A DNA stretch of 64,000 nucleotides from contig NZ_AUIJ01000005.1 in NCBI RefSeq assembly GCF_000423645.1, forward strand, positions 62,001 to 126,000. Reading direction: 5' to 3'. Numbering within the stretch: the first letter of the stretch is position 1; every line of letters starts with the position of its first letter. The DNA is from Sediminimonas qiaohouensis DSM 21189. Lineage in GTDB: Bacteria > Pseudomonadota > Alphaproteobacteria > Rhodobacterales > Rhodobacteraceae. The notes under the pieces were generated by a model. It saw only the letters and a list, made by a program, of their open reading frames with translations, was not told the DNA's origin and searched no databases. A program made the position numbers and the translations under genes. Of this stretch, positions 54,958 to 62,105 are shown one piece after another.

Positions 54958-56250
54958 TCAAACGAAAACGTCCATCCGCTCTTGCGGGGCGACGCCGAAA
55001 ACCCTGCGATAGCGTTCGATCTCATCCGAAGGTCCCATTGCTTTCAATGGGTTGTCTGACAGTTTCACCGTGGGATTCCCATTCGCCGACGCAGCCTTGC
55101 ACACCAGCGAAAAAGGCGCCAGCGCATCATCGGGCGCCAATCCCCGGAAATCATTCGTCAGGTAAGTTCCCCACCCGAACGAGACCCGCACCCGCCCTGA
55201 AAACCGCTTCTGCAATTCCACAATCTTGTCGACATCCAAACCATCGGAAAAAATCACCAGCTTCTGGCGCGGATCTTCTCCACGGGCGCGCCACCATTCG
55301 ATAGCGGCCTCCGCCCCGGCAACGGGATCACCGCTATCGATCCGCATCCCCGTCCACCCCGCCAGCCAATCGGGCGCGTTTTCCAGAAATTCCCGCGACC
55401 CGAATGTATCAGGCAGGATAATTCTAAGATTGCCGTCGTGCTCTTCATGCCAATCGGCCATGACCTTGTAAGGCGCGGCGCGCAATTCTTCGTCCGTTTC
55501 CGCCAGCGCCGCATAGACCATCGGCAATTCATGGGCATTCGTTCCGATCGCCTCGATATCGCGTTTCATCGCGATATGGCAATTCGAGGTGCCGACGAAT
55601 TTCTCGCCCAGCCCCTCGATCAGTGCCTGCACGCAACGATCCTGCCACAGGTAGCTGTGCCGCCGCCGTGTCCCGAAATCAGCCAGCCGCAGCCCCTCCA
55701 CGCGTTGCAGAACCTCCACCTTTTCCCAAAGCTTGGTCAGCGCCCGCGCATAAAGAACCTGCAATTCAAAGCGCCCCATATCATTGAGAACGGCGCGACC
55801 CCGCAGCTCCATCAACACCGCCAGCGCCGGAATTTCCCATAGCATCACCTCGGGCCACGCCCCCTCGAACGTCAACTCATATTGATCGCCGACCCGCTCA
55901 AGGTGGTAGGGCGGCAGGCGCACCCCCTCCAGCCATTCCATGAAATCGGGGCGGAACATCTGCCGCTTGCCATAGAACGTGTTGCCCCGCAGATAGGTCG
56001 ACTCCCCCCGCGTCAGCGACAGCGACCGGATATGATCAAGCTGCTCGCGCAGCTCCCCCTCGTCGATCAGCCGCGCCAAGGGCACATGATCGGCCCGGTT
56101 GATCAGGCTGAACGTCACCTTCGTGTCCGGCATATTGCGAAAGACGGACTGACACATCAAAAGCTTGTAAAAATCCGTGTCGATCAAAGACCGCACCACC
56201 GGATCGATCTTCCAACGGTGGTTCCAGACGCGCGTGGCGATATCGACCAT
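54958..56250 (-). CDS. pncB: Nicotinate phosphoribosyltransferase
   Basis: 430 residues from MVDIATRVWNHRWKIDPV. It has the NAPRTase features SLIDTDFYKLLMCQSVFR, FSLINRADHVPLARLIDEGEL, ADFGTRRRHSYLWQDRCVQAL, FVGTSNCHIAMKRDIEAIGTNAHE (catalytic His and loop) and VSFGWGTYLTNDFRG. It makes nicotinate mononucleotide from nicotinate, PRPP and ATP for NAD salvage. A GAGGAGAGGG lies upstream; ATGs at 56256 and 56268 are alternatives. It is divergent from trhO. Confidence 0.95.
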   Translation of the reverse strand: MVDIATRVWNHRWKIDPVVRSLIDTDFYKLLMCQSVFRNMPDTKVTFSLINRADHVPLARLIDEGELREQLDHIRSLSLTRGESTYLRGNTFYGKRQMFRPDFMEWLEGVRLPPYHLERVGDQYELTFEGAWPEVMLWEIPALAVLMELRGRAVLNDMGRFELQVLYARALTKLWEKVEVLQRVEGLRLADFGTRRRHSYLWQDRCVQALIEGLGEKFVGTSNCHIAMKRDIEAIGTNAHELPMVYAALAETDEELRAAPYKVMADWHEEHDGNLRIILPDTFGSREFLENAPDWLAGWTGMRIDSGDPVAGAEAAIEWWRARGEDPRQKLVIFSDGLDVDKIVELQKRFSGRVRVSFGWGTYLTNDFRGLAPDDALAPFSLVCKAASANGNPTVKLSDNPLKAMGPSDEIERYRRVFGVAPQERMDVFV

Positions 56251-56376
56251 GTCCATCCCTCTCCTCATCCCCCGCGCACCCCGGCGCGGCCTTCACATCC
56301 AAGGCGTAGGCGGGGGGTGTTGCCGCGTCAATGCCGCCCCTTGCGCAAAGGGCCCCGCCTGGCGTAAATCGCGTCC

Positions 56377-57291
56377 ATGCACATTATCGCCGCGCTATAT
56401 CATTTCACCCAGTTTCCCGACCCCGCCGCCCTGCGCCCGCCCCTGCGCGAGCTGTGCGAGGACTGCGGCGTGACCGGCACGCTTCTGTTGGCGCAGGAGG
56501 GGATCAACGGCACCGTCGCCGGATCGCGCGCCGGTATCGACGCGGTGCTGGCCCATATCCGCGCACTTCCCGGCTGCGCCGATCTGGAGTGGAAGGAAAG
56601 CACCGCCTCAAAGCCGCCCTTCGCCCGGATGAAGGTGCGCCTCAAGCGCGAGATCGTCACCATGGGCCAGCCCGACGTCGATCCGCGCGCCAAGGCCGGA
56701 CGCTACGTCGCGCCGCAGGACTGGAACGATCTGATCCGTAGTCCCGATGTCGCCGTGATCGACACCCGCAACGATTACGAGGTCGCCATCGGCACGTTCG
56801 AGGGCGCCGTAGACCCCGAAACCAGCAGTTTCCGCGACTTCCCCCAGTGGTGGGAGGAAAACAAGGACCGCTTTCACAACAAGCGGATCGCGATGTTCTG
56901 CACCGGCGGCATCCGGTGCGAGAAATCGACTAACTTCCTACTCGGGCAAGGCGTGGAAGAGGTCTATCACCTCAAGGGCGGCATCTTGAAATACCTCGAA
57001 GAAGTGCCTGCCGATGACAGCACCTGGCAGGGGGAATGCTTTGTCTTCGACCGGCGCGTTTCGGTCGGGCACGGCCTTGTCGAAGGCCCGCACGAGCTGT
57101 GCCACGCCTGCCGCCGCCCGATCCTGCCCGAAGACAGGCACCGCCCCGAATACGAGCACGGCGTGTCCTGCCATCAGTGCATCGACGAGACCTCCGCAGA
57201 CGACAAGGCGCGCTTTCGCGAGCGCCAGCATCAGATCGACCTGGCCCGCGCCCGCGGCGAAACGCATCTGGGCGGCGTGATCGGCGTCTGA
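56377..57291 (+). CDS. trhO: tRNA uridine(34) hydroxylase TrhO (rhodanese domain)
   Basis: 304 residues. N-terminal domain [14 protein letters not shown] and [17 protein letters not shown], then a rhodanese domain with [21 protein letters not shown] and the active-site loop [18 protein letters not shown]. The C-terminal region has the Cys clusters CHACRRPI and CHQCIDE. It hydroxylates U34 in tRNAs with O2 or prephenate-derived pathways operating in parallel. Close to canonical length. It is divergent from pncB. Confidence 0.93.
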   Translation: MHIIAALYHFTQFPDPAALRPPLRELCEDCGVTGTLLLAQEGINGTVAGSRAGIDAVLAHIRALPGCADLEWKESTASKPPFARMKVRLKREIVTMGQPDVDPRAKAGRYVAPQDWNDLIRSPDVAVIDTRNDYEVAIGTFEGAVDPETSSFRDFPQWWEENKDRFHNKRIAMFCTGGIRCEKSTNFLLGQGVEEVYHLKGGILKYLEEVPADDSTWQGECFVFDRRVSVGHGLVEGPHELCHACRRPILPEDRHRPEYEHGVSCHQCIDETSADDKARFRERQHQIDLARARGETHLGGVIGV

Positions 57292-57312
57292 AGGCCCCGG
57301 CGCACGCCCGCG

Positions 57313-57327
57313 TTAACATTTCCTAAA
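57313..57327 (+). promoter_or_regulatory. CtrA-like box upstream of the yifB/comM gene
   Basis: TTAA-N7-TAAA, one base off the CtrA consensus TTAA-N7-TTAA, 46 bases before the start codon, with a further GTTAACC at 57344. Alphaproteobacterial competence genes are known to belong to the CtrA regulon in Rhodobacter relatives. Confidence 0.35.
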
Positions 57328-57372
57328 CCCTTGGCGCATAGGCGTTAACCCTGTCTTGTTCGAGGGGCCGGG

Positions 57373-58289
57373 ATGGTTTCGCACGCCTACACAGTCGCAT
57401 TCGAAGGCGTCAGCGCCCGCACCGTCGAAGTGCAATGCGCCGTCACCCCCGGCCTGCCTGCCTTTTCCATCGTCGGCCTGCCCGACAAGGCCGTAAGCGA
57501 GGCACGCGAGCGTGTGCGCGCCGCCCTCAATTCCCTGGCCATCGCCCTTCCGTCCAAGCGGATCACGATCAACCTGTCGCCCGCCGACCTGCCCAAGGAA
57601 GGTAGCCATTTCGACCTGCCGATCGCGCTGGCCCTGCTGGCCGCGCTTGAGATCATCCCGCAGGACGCGGCGGCCGGCACCACCGCCCTGGGCGAGCTGT
57701 CGCTGGACGGCGACCTTGTCGCAGTCACCGGCGCGTTGCCCGCCGCGATGGCCGCCGCACGCGAGGATCGGATCCTGCTTTGCCCCCATGCTTCGGGGGC
57801 CGAGGCCGCCTGGGTCGGCGCGACGCAAGTGATTGCACCGCGCGGCTTGGCCGGGGTGGTGCGGCACTTCACCGGGCAATCCCCGATCCCCCCGGCCGAG
57901 CCGGGCGAGGTGCTGCAAACCACCGGCAGCCGCTGCCTGCGCGACGTCAAGGGACAGGAACGCGCGAAACGCGCGCTGGAAATCGCAGCGGCGGGGCGGC
58001 ACCACCTGTTGATGGTCGGCAGCCCCGGATCGGGCAAATCGATGCAGGCCGCGCGCATGCCCGGCATCCTGCCCGACCTGACCGCCGCCGAGGCGCTGGA
58101 TACCTCGATGATCCACTCGCTTGCCGGCCTTTTGGACGAGGGCGGCATTTCCCGTACCCGCCCCTTTCGCGAGCCGCATCATACCGCATCAATGGCGGCC
58201 ATCGTCGGCGGCGGGCGCGGCGCCAAACCCGGCGAAATCAGCCTCGCGCATAACGGCGTGCTGTTTCTCGACGAATTCCCCGAGTTTTC
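57373..58289 (+). pseudogene. YifB/ComM-type Mg-chelatase-like AAA ATPase, 5' part, disrupted by transposon
   Basis: The first 305 codons of a YifB/ComM protein. N-terminal ChlI/Lon-like domain (VSHAYTVAFEGVSARTVEVQ, PAFSIVGLPDKAVSEARERV, INLSPADLPKEGSHFDLPIA), then Walker A GSPGSGKS at residues 216-223 and Walker B GVLFLDEFPEF. The frame breaks exactly there: after GAGTTTTC (58282-58289) the terminal repeat of a transposon begins and a stop follows at 58318. Joining to 62147-62744 restores a 504-residue protein. ComM is a branch-migration helicase that helps integrate incoming DNA in natural transformation, so that function is probably lost here. Confidence 0.93.
58282..58289. repeat. Target-site duplication, left copy (GAGTTTTC)
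   Basis: Eight-base direct repeat flanking the transposon; the identical right copy is at 62139-62146. Eight bases is the duplication length known for IS1595-family elements. Confidence 0.95.
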
Positions 58290-58322
58290 CGGTATTATGG
58301 AGCAAACTCACCAAATATGATG
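58290..58322 (+). repeat. Left terminal inverted repeat of the transposon
   Basis: CGGTATTATGGAGCAAACTC then ACCAAATATGATG. It matches the reverse complement of 62106-62138 at 31 of 33 positions; the outer 24 bases are identical. Confidence 0.95.
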
Positions 58323-58324
58323 TA

Positions 58325-58353
58325 TTGAACATCGCTAACGATGATGTTATGCA
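58325..58353 (+). promoter_or_regulatory. Outward-reading promoter just inside the left terminal repeat
   Basis: TTGAAC, a 17-base spacer and TATGCA. Expected transcription start at about 58360, the A of the next gene's ATG, so the mRNA may be leaderless. AACATCG-CTAA-CGATG in the spacer is an imperfect inverted repeat that could be an operator. Confidence 0.45.
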
Positions 58354-58359
58354 TTCGAC

Positions 58360-58830
58360 ATGCAGAACACACCGAAATACGACCGCCCCAACACCGTCGC
58401 TGGCCTTGTCGAAAAGCACAAGGAACTGAGCGACCTGCGCGACCGATACAAAGCGGAGATCAAGAAGTTGACGGTGGACATAGATCACCTGGACGCCGCG
58501 ATCCGCCTGTTCGATCCAGCCGCCGATACCTACGCCATAAAGGAATATGTGACCAAGCACCGGGCGCAGAAGGGTAGCGTGAAGCGGTTCGTGCTGAACG
58601 CCTTCCGCGAGGCTGACGGCCCGCTCACTTCGCGCCAGATCACCGAAATGTGGGCTGAGGATCGCGGACTGGTGGCCGACGACGCCACGTTGTCTCTGAT
58701 AAGGAAGCGGATCGGGGCCTGCATCAAGTCTTGCGTTGGGCAGGGCCTGATTGAAGAGGTCGGAGTGACCACGGATCACGGCGAATATGGGCCGTACAAG
58801 CTGTGGGCATTAAAAGAGGGCGGCCAGTGA
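58360..58830 (+). CDS. Passenger protein 1: coiled-coil plus winged-helix protein of unknown function
   Basis: 156 residues. A polar N-terminal coiled coil (LVEKHKELSDLRDRYKAEIK, LTVDIDHLDAAIRLFDPAAD) is followed by a C-terminal winged-helix-like region (KRFVLNAFREADGPLTSRQI, TLSLIRKRIGACIKSCVGQG, LIEEVG-YGPYKLWAL), as in DNA-binding proteins of mobile elements. I do not recognise a named family. There is no Shine-Dalgarno and the ATG coincides with a predicted transcription start. It has the same two-part layout as the product of 59512-60027. Role in the element unknown; DNA binding or transposition regulation is possible. Confidence 0.75.
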   Translation: MQNTPKYDRPNTVAGLVEKHKELSDLRDRYKAEIKKLTVDIDHLDAAIRLFDPAADTYAIKEYVTKHRAQKGSVKRFVLNAFREADGPLTSRQITEMWAEDRGLVADDATLSLIRKRIGACIKSCVGQGLIEEVGVTTDHGEYGPYKLWALKEGGQ

Positions 58831-58847
58831 GCCGCCCTCCGATACCC

Positions 58848-59126
58848 TCATGCCGCCTTATTGAAGGCGTCTTTGAATGATTGGCTGTCAACAAGGAGGC
58901 GGGTCCATGCCGCACCCCTACAATCGATCACCAGCAGCAAATCCTCTGTGCCGAGAATGGATTGCAAATGATCACGAATGCCCACAGCAGTATTGGAGGA
59001 TTCAAGCCACCATACTGTCTCTAACACCCGCGCGTACCTTACCCCCAGCCGGGAAATGGCCTCGTCCATCTGTTTGTGAGACGGATACGGCCCGTTGAGG
59101 TCGTAGGTTACAATGAAGTTCGCCAT
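58848..59126 (-). CDS. Passenger protein 2: small ferredoxin-like fold candidate (Cas2/VapD-like pattern)
   Basis: 92 residues. It starts ANFIVTYDLNGPYPSHKQMD, a first strand ending in D-L as in Cas2 and VapD-type RNases, followed by a helix, a second strand VLETVWWLESS, a helix AVGIRDHLQSILG and the strand EDLLLVIDCRGAAW. The beta-alpha-beta-beta-alpha-beta order is my prediction; proteins with this pattern have been called SinR-like or Cas2-like. It begins one base after the stop of the small HTH gene (TGA-T-ATG), so translation is coupled. A toxin-antitoxin or regulatory pair is possible but unproven. Confidence 0.7.
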   Translation of the reverse strand: MANFIVTYDLNGPYPSHKQMDEAISRLGVRYARVLETVWWLESSNTAVGIRDHLQSILGTEDLLLVIDCRGAAWTRLLVDSQSFKDAFNKAA

Positions 59127-59127
59127 A

Positions 59128-59328
59128 TCAACCTCCCACCTGATTAGGGAAGTCAGGAGGGAGATTTTCCGCTGGCGGCACTTCTGGGAACAAACGCCCC
59201 TTCATCACGTCCGCGATACGGCCCTGGTTGATTTTGTAATGCGCTGCGATCAGGGCGTAGTTGTACCCCTTTTTTCTCGCCAGCTTGATTACCGGAACCA
59301 TTTCCGGCGTAAGTTTCTGGTCTTGCAC
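59128..59328 (-). CDS. Passenger protein 3: small helix-turn-helix protein
   Basis: 66 residues. The segment VIKLARKKGYNYALIAAHYK-INQGRIADVMKGR fits a homeodomain-like HTH (helix, turn, recognition helix with N-Q-G-R). The C-terminus is proline-rich (LFPEVPPAENLPPDFP). The start is GTG at 59328 with GGAG nine bases upstream. It precedes the coupled gene 58848-59126 and overlaps the region of a promoter pointing the other way (59364-59392), hence may regulate both. Confidence 0.65.
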   Translation of the reverse strand: MQDQKLTPEMVPVIKLARKKGYNYALIAAHYKINQGRIADVMKGRLFPEVPPAENLPPDFPNQVGG

Positions 59329-59363
59329 GTGATTAACTCCGTCACGCTAAGACCCACGAGTTA

Positions 59364-59392
59364 TTGACAGAATCCGCCATTTGCCCTATATT
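59364..59392 (+). promoter_or_regulatory. Near-consensus sigma-70 promoter inside the transposon
   Basis: TTGACA, a 17-base spacer and TATATT: the best promoter match in the window. No reading frame follows in this direction; the predicted transcript is the structured RNA candidate below. Confidence 0.6.
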
Positions 59393-59398
59393 TAGGGT

Positions 59399-59490
59399 GT
59401 TCGCGACGACTGCTCGCAGGTCGTTTTCGATGGTCCAGAGCTGTAACTCTGGATCGCTAAGTGCGCCCCCACCTTTCGATGAGGGCGCTA
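59399..59490 (+). ncRNA. Candidate structured RNA carried by the transposon
   Basis: Starting at the predicted start of the promoter at 59364-59392, about 90 bases hold three consecutive stems: CGAC..CTG/CAGGTCG (59404-59423), TCCAGAG-CTGTAA-CTCTGGA (59434-59453, extended by CGA/TCG), and GCGCCC/GGGCGC (59463-59488). The region (59329-59511) has no credible ORF. The second stem resembles a tRNA anticodon arm but the loop has six bases. Function and 3' end are unknown; it could be a regulatory RNA for the neighbouring passenger genes or transposition. Confidence 0.35.
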
Positions 59491-59511
59491 TGGTAATGGT
59501 TCAGGCTATTA

Positions 59512-60027
59512 TCATGTACCACCCCCCGGCCAGGCTTTAAGGCCATGTGCTTCGGGATCAGGGTTTACGGAATCGGCCTCTGACGTGTTGCTGTCAGGCT
59601 TGTCGTCAGAGGCCGAAATTTCTTTCAGAATCCATCCTTTCCGGCCATTTGCCTGGATGTCCGGTGATTTCGACAGGGTGGAACTGACAACATTCTGAGG
59701 AACGGCCCCACGAACTTCGATTCCCCTGTCTTTAAGCATGTTCATGATTTCCCGCGTCGGTGTCGGATCGGTTCTTCCTGCCAAATAATCACGAACTGCT
59801 GTCAGTATTTCGTTGCTAGCGCCGGTTGAAGGCGACCGCCTTTCGCATCCGGTGCCACCAAAAAATTTCTGGCTAGCTACCACACGTTCACGATGGCCAA
59901 CGGATGCACCCGCGTATAATTTCCTTAACCGACGCAGTTCGGAAAGTTTCACGTATGCTGGATGCTGCGATAGCTGCCGCTCCAACTCCGCGATTTCCGT
60001 GTCCAGTGCCGCAACGAAATTTGACAT
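59512..60027 (-). CDS. Passenger protein 4: coiled-coil plus winged-helix protein of unknown function
   Basis: 171 residues from MSNFVAALDTEIAELERQL, a coiled coil to about residue 40 (SQHPAYVKLSELRRLRKLY). A low-complexity linker leads to a winged-helix-like region (EILTAVRDYLAGRTDPTPTR, EIMNMLKDRGIEVRG, NVVSSTLSKSPDIQANGRKG) resembling HARE/wHTH modules, and a polar acidic tail. It shares the two-part layout of passenger protein 1. A 14-base-arm palindrome at 60073-60102 lies in its promoter region. The GTG at 60069 is an alternative start but leaves a non-conserved extension. Confidence 0.7.
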   Translation of the reverse strand: MSNFVAALDTEIAELERQLSQHPAYVKLSELRRLRKLYAGASVGHRERVVASQKFFGGTGCERRSPSTGASNEILTAVRDYLAGRTDPTPTREIMNMLKDRGIEVRGAVPQNVVSSTLSKSPDIQANGRKGWILKEISASDDKPDSNTSEADSVNPDPEAHGLKAWPGGGT

Positions 60028-60072
60028 GGCGATTCGCCCCAATCCAACCTGTTTCTGCGAACGTGTCACGTT

Positions 60073-60102
60073 TTACGGACGATTTCAATGAAATCTCCGT
60101 AA
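60073..60102. promoter_or_regulatory. Palindrome upstream of passenger gene 4
   Basis: TTACGGACGATTTCA and TGAAATCTCCGTAA form an inverted repeat with 14 paired positions and a single one-base bulge, separated by one base. The site is 46 bases before the ATG at 60027. Candidate operator for one of the HTH proteins of the element. Confidence 0.5.
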
Positions 60103-60144
60103 GTGTATGTTCTTGTCGTGTTCGCGATTGAATGGTGGAGGCGA

Positions 60145-60985
60145 TTACGCGCTGCGCTGCCAATATCCACACCAGCGGTCCGACTGATGTGCAGTCATGG
60201 CCGCAGCCACAGTCATGGCGAACTGTGTGCCGTTGGCGACACGGCGAGTATCCTCACGCCACGCCATTTCCGCAGCATAGGCATCAAGGTATTTCCCGGC
60301 GATGTGATGGTGAATGCCGATCATGGCTTGCCTCGTCAGCATGAACGGTCGTGCCACGCTGGACGTTGGCGGCGACCAGAGCTACGCCCTCGGCCTCGTT
60401 CTGGCCGACATGCGTGATCGTTGATCCGTCACGCTGGCGAACGGCAATGACAACCTGACGCTTGCCGGACTGGTGAGCCTTGCGGCGACGGTCCTTACGA
60501 TCCTGAATCTCGTTCGCAGGCTTCACGTATCCACCGAAATACGCGCCATCAACTTCCACGTCGCCGGACAGCGCGCCGTGATCCCGCGCGACACTTATCG
60601 CTTCGCGGACCTTGTGTAGCAGGACAAAGGCGGTCTTGTAGTCGATGGAGAGATCACGGGACAGCTGGAGGGCGCTGTAGCCCTTCGCACCGTTTATGAA
60701 GACCGCGATAGCCGCGAGAATGTCGCGCACCGCCAGCTTGCGGCTGTGGAAGATGGTGCCGCTGGTGACGCTGAACTGCTTGGCACAGGCTTTGCACTTC
60801 CAGACCGGGCGGGTTTTGATGTTGTAGTGCTCTACGCCACCGCATTCAGGGCAAACCGGATCGCCGTCAGTATCGGCCCAACGGATCGCCTGGAACGCCT
60901 TGCGCGCCTGATCGTCAGACATGCGCATGATCTTGACCAGCGAGAGGGTCTTGGCGGCGGGGGAGAGAAGGAAGTGCTGTGCCAT
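60145..60985 (-). pseudogene. IS1595-family (ISXO2-like) transposase with internal deletion
   Basis: The 5' part (60985 to about 60343) encodes an N-terminal zinc ribbon (VCPECGG..WKCKACAKQF), SVTSGTIFHSRKL, and the first two DDE region residues in GDVEVDGAYFGGYVK and HADEAS. Then the frame changes: the expected segment with the third acidic residue (T-N-x-x-E in this family) is missing, and the C-terminal end (IGIHHHIAGKYLDAYAAEMA, WREDTRRVANGTQF, CYWQ-like GYWQRSA) continues in another frame to 60145. About 40 codons are absent. The protein should be inactive. A promoter and operator-like inverted repeat lie upstream (61002-61040). Confidence 0.88.
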
Positions 60986-61001
60986 ATCATATCCGATGAT
61001 G

Positions 61002-61026
61002 TTCTACACCATATGTAAGTGTAGAA
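61002..61026. promoter_or_regulatory. Inverted repeat between transposase and DUF6471 genes
   Basis: TTCTACAC-N9-GTGTAGAA, perfect 8-base arms. It overlaps the predicted -10 region of the transposase promoter. A TGTAGAAA half-site recurs at 61335, before the NYN gene. Confidence 0.55.
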
Positions 61027-61040
61027 ATCACCGGATACAA
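61012..61040 (-). promoter_or_regulatory. Transposase promoter
   Basis: On the minus strand TTGTAT (61035-61040), a 17-base spacer and TACATA (61012-61017). It lies under the inverted repeat at 61002-61026, so binding there would repress transposase transcription. Confidence 0.5.
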
Positions 61041-61084
61041 GGGCTATATCATTAAATGTGATGTTTTTATAAGGAGGCGCAGCC

Positions 61085-61324
61085 ATGCCGAAAGATCTAG
61101 CGGTCGTTGAGGATTACGAGACCAAGGCCAAGAACATCCTGAAGGCCGAGCTAAAGCGCAGAGGCGTTACCTACGGCCAGCTAGCGGATCGCTTGACTGC
61201 TCTCGGGACGCCCGAGACGGAGCGCAACATAGCAAACAAGATAAGCCGTGGTAGCTTCACCGCTGCGTTCTTCATGATGTGCATGGATGCGATAGGGGCA
61301 CACAGCGTCAACCTTGAGACATAA
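61085..61324 (+). CDS. Passenger protein 5: DUF6471 domain protein
   Basis: 79 residues. KAKNILKAELKRRGVTYGQLADRLT, ERNIANKISRGSFTAAFF and MCMDAIGAHSV match my memory of DUF6471, a small HTH-like (Xre-related) domain. A strong AAGGAGGC ribosome site precedes the ATG. It is divergent from the transposase gene with the inverted repeat 61002-61026 between them, so it probably acts as repressor at that site. It lies 75 bases before the NYN gene, the arrangement of an antitoxin or regulator ahead of a nuclease. Confidence 0.8.
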   Translation: MPKDLAVVEDYETKAKNILKAELKRRGVTYGQLADRLTALGTPETERNIANKISRGSFTAAFFMMCMDAIGAHSVNLET

Positions 61325-61344
61325 CTCCGGCTGATGTAGAAACG

Positions 61345-61369
61345 AAAAACCCCCGGCCGGAGCCGAGGG
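61345..61369 (-). terminator. Minus-strand terminator between the DUF6471 and NYN genes
   Basis: On the minus strand CCCTCGGC-TCCG-GCCGGGGG (8 pairs, one G-U) is followed by TTTTT. Both neighbouring genes run on the plus strand, so it would stop only antisense transcription coming from within the NYN gene. Confidence 0.5.
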
Positions 61370-61399
61370 CGTGCTAGCGGCGTACCGCGTCGCGTTGAT

Positions 61400-62098
61400 G
61401 TGCAATATATAGCGAATCAGTCCGCGAGAAGCAAGCTTTTGGATGAAAAAAATCGAGCCGGTTTATATATTGACGGCTTTAATCTCTACCATGCCATAGA
61501 CGATCTAGGGGAAGGCTTTCTTAAGTGGGCTGACTACTGGAAGCTTGGCGAAATAATCATTCCAAGCCGATCAGAACGGCTTGTTACAGTGTGTTACTGC
61601 ACAGCGTACTATCCTGATGCACGAAAGAAATGGCGACATCAGCAGTTCGTTGGCGCTTTAGAGTGTAAAGGTGTGGACGTGGTACGGGGACACTACGTGC
61701 GTGAGGACATGGAGTGTCGGGCTTGCGATACTACTTGGAAAAAACCCACTGAGAAGGCTGGAGACATCAATGTCGCAATCCACCTACTCAGAGACGCCTT
61801 CGCGGACGATATTGACCACGCCTATTTGATCTCTCAGGATTCGGATCAGTCCGCTACCGCTAGAATGTTTGCACAGCAGTTTCCGGAGAAAAAGCTTACA
61901 ACGGTTGCTCCGCCAGGCCGAAACTTCTCCGTTCACATCGAAAATTACGCTCACGGCAGGGTCAAATTGACGAGGGACCATATTGAGCGCTGTGTAATGC
62001 CAGAAATAGTGTTTAAGCCCGGCGTCGCAAATGTGCGCCGCCCTAGAGAGTATGCGCCACCTGATGGCTGGGTTCATCCAGATAGACGCAATAGGTGA
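61400..62098 (+). CDS. Passenger protein 6: NYN-domain (PIN-like) ribonuclease
   Basis: 232 residues. The NYN acidic residues are visible: Asp25 in LYIDGFNLYHAI, Asp122 in KAGDINVAIHLLRDAF, and Asp147/Asp149 in YLISQDSDQSATARMF. A C-x-x-C knuckle (Cys106, Cys109) lies before the second motif. NYN proteins are metal-dependent RNases related to PIN and LabA-like domains, and occur in toxin-antitoxin and defence loci. The start is a GTG at 61400 or, perhaps better, the TTG at 61439 behind GAGAAG. The sequence is AT-richer than its surroundings. It ends about 8 bases before the right terminal repeat. Confidence 0.85.
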   Translation: MQYIANQSARSKLLDEKNRAGLYIDGFNLYHAIDDLGEGFLKWADYWKLGEIIIPSRSERLVTVCYCTAYYPDARKKWRHQQFVGALECKGVDVVRGHYVREDMECRACDTTWKKPTEKAGDINVAIHLLRDAFADDIDHAYLISQDSDQSATARMFAQQFPEKKLTTVAPPGRNFSVHIENYAHGRVKLTRDHIERCVMPEIVFKPGVANVRRPREYAPPDGWVHPDRRNR

Positions 62099-62105
62099 CG
62101 TTCAT

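Noticed and set aside
57373-58320. A naturally short YifB protein ending at 58318
   Set aside because: The last codons lie in the transposon end, and the missing C-terminal half is found in frame on the other side.
59428-59488. Possible tRNA gene in the transposon
   Set aside because: One stem resembles an anticodon arm, but the loop is six bases, and neither acceptor stem nor proper D and T arms can be formed. Kept only as an RNA candidate.
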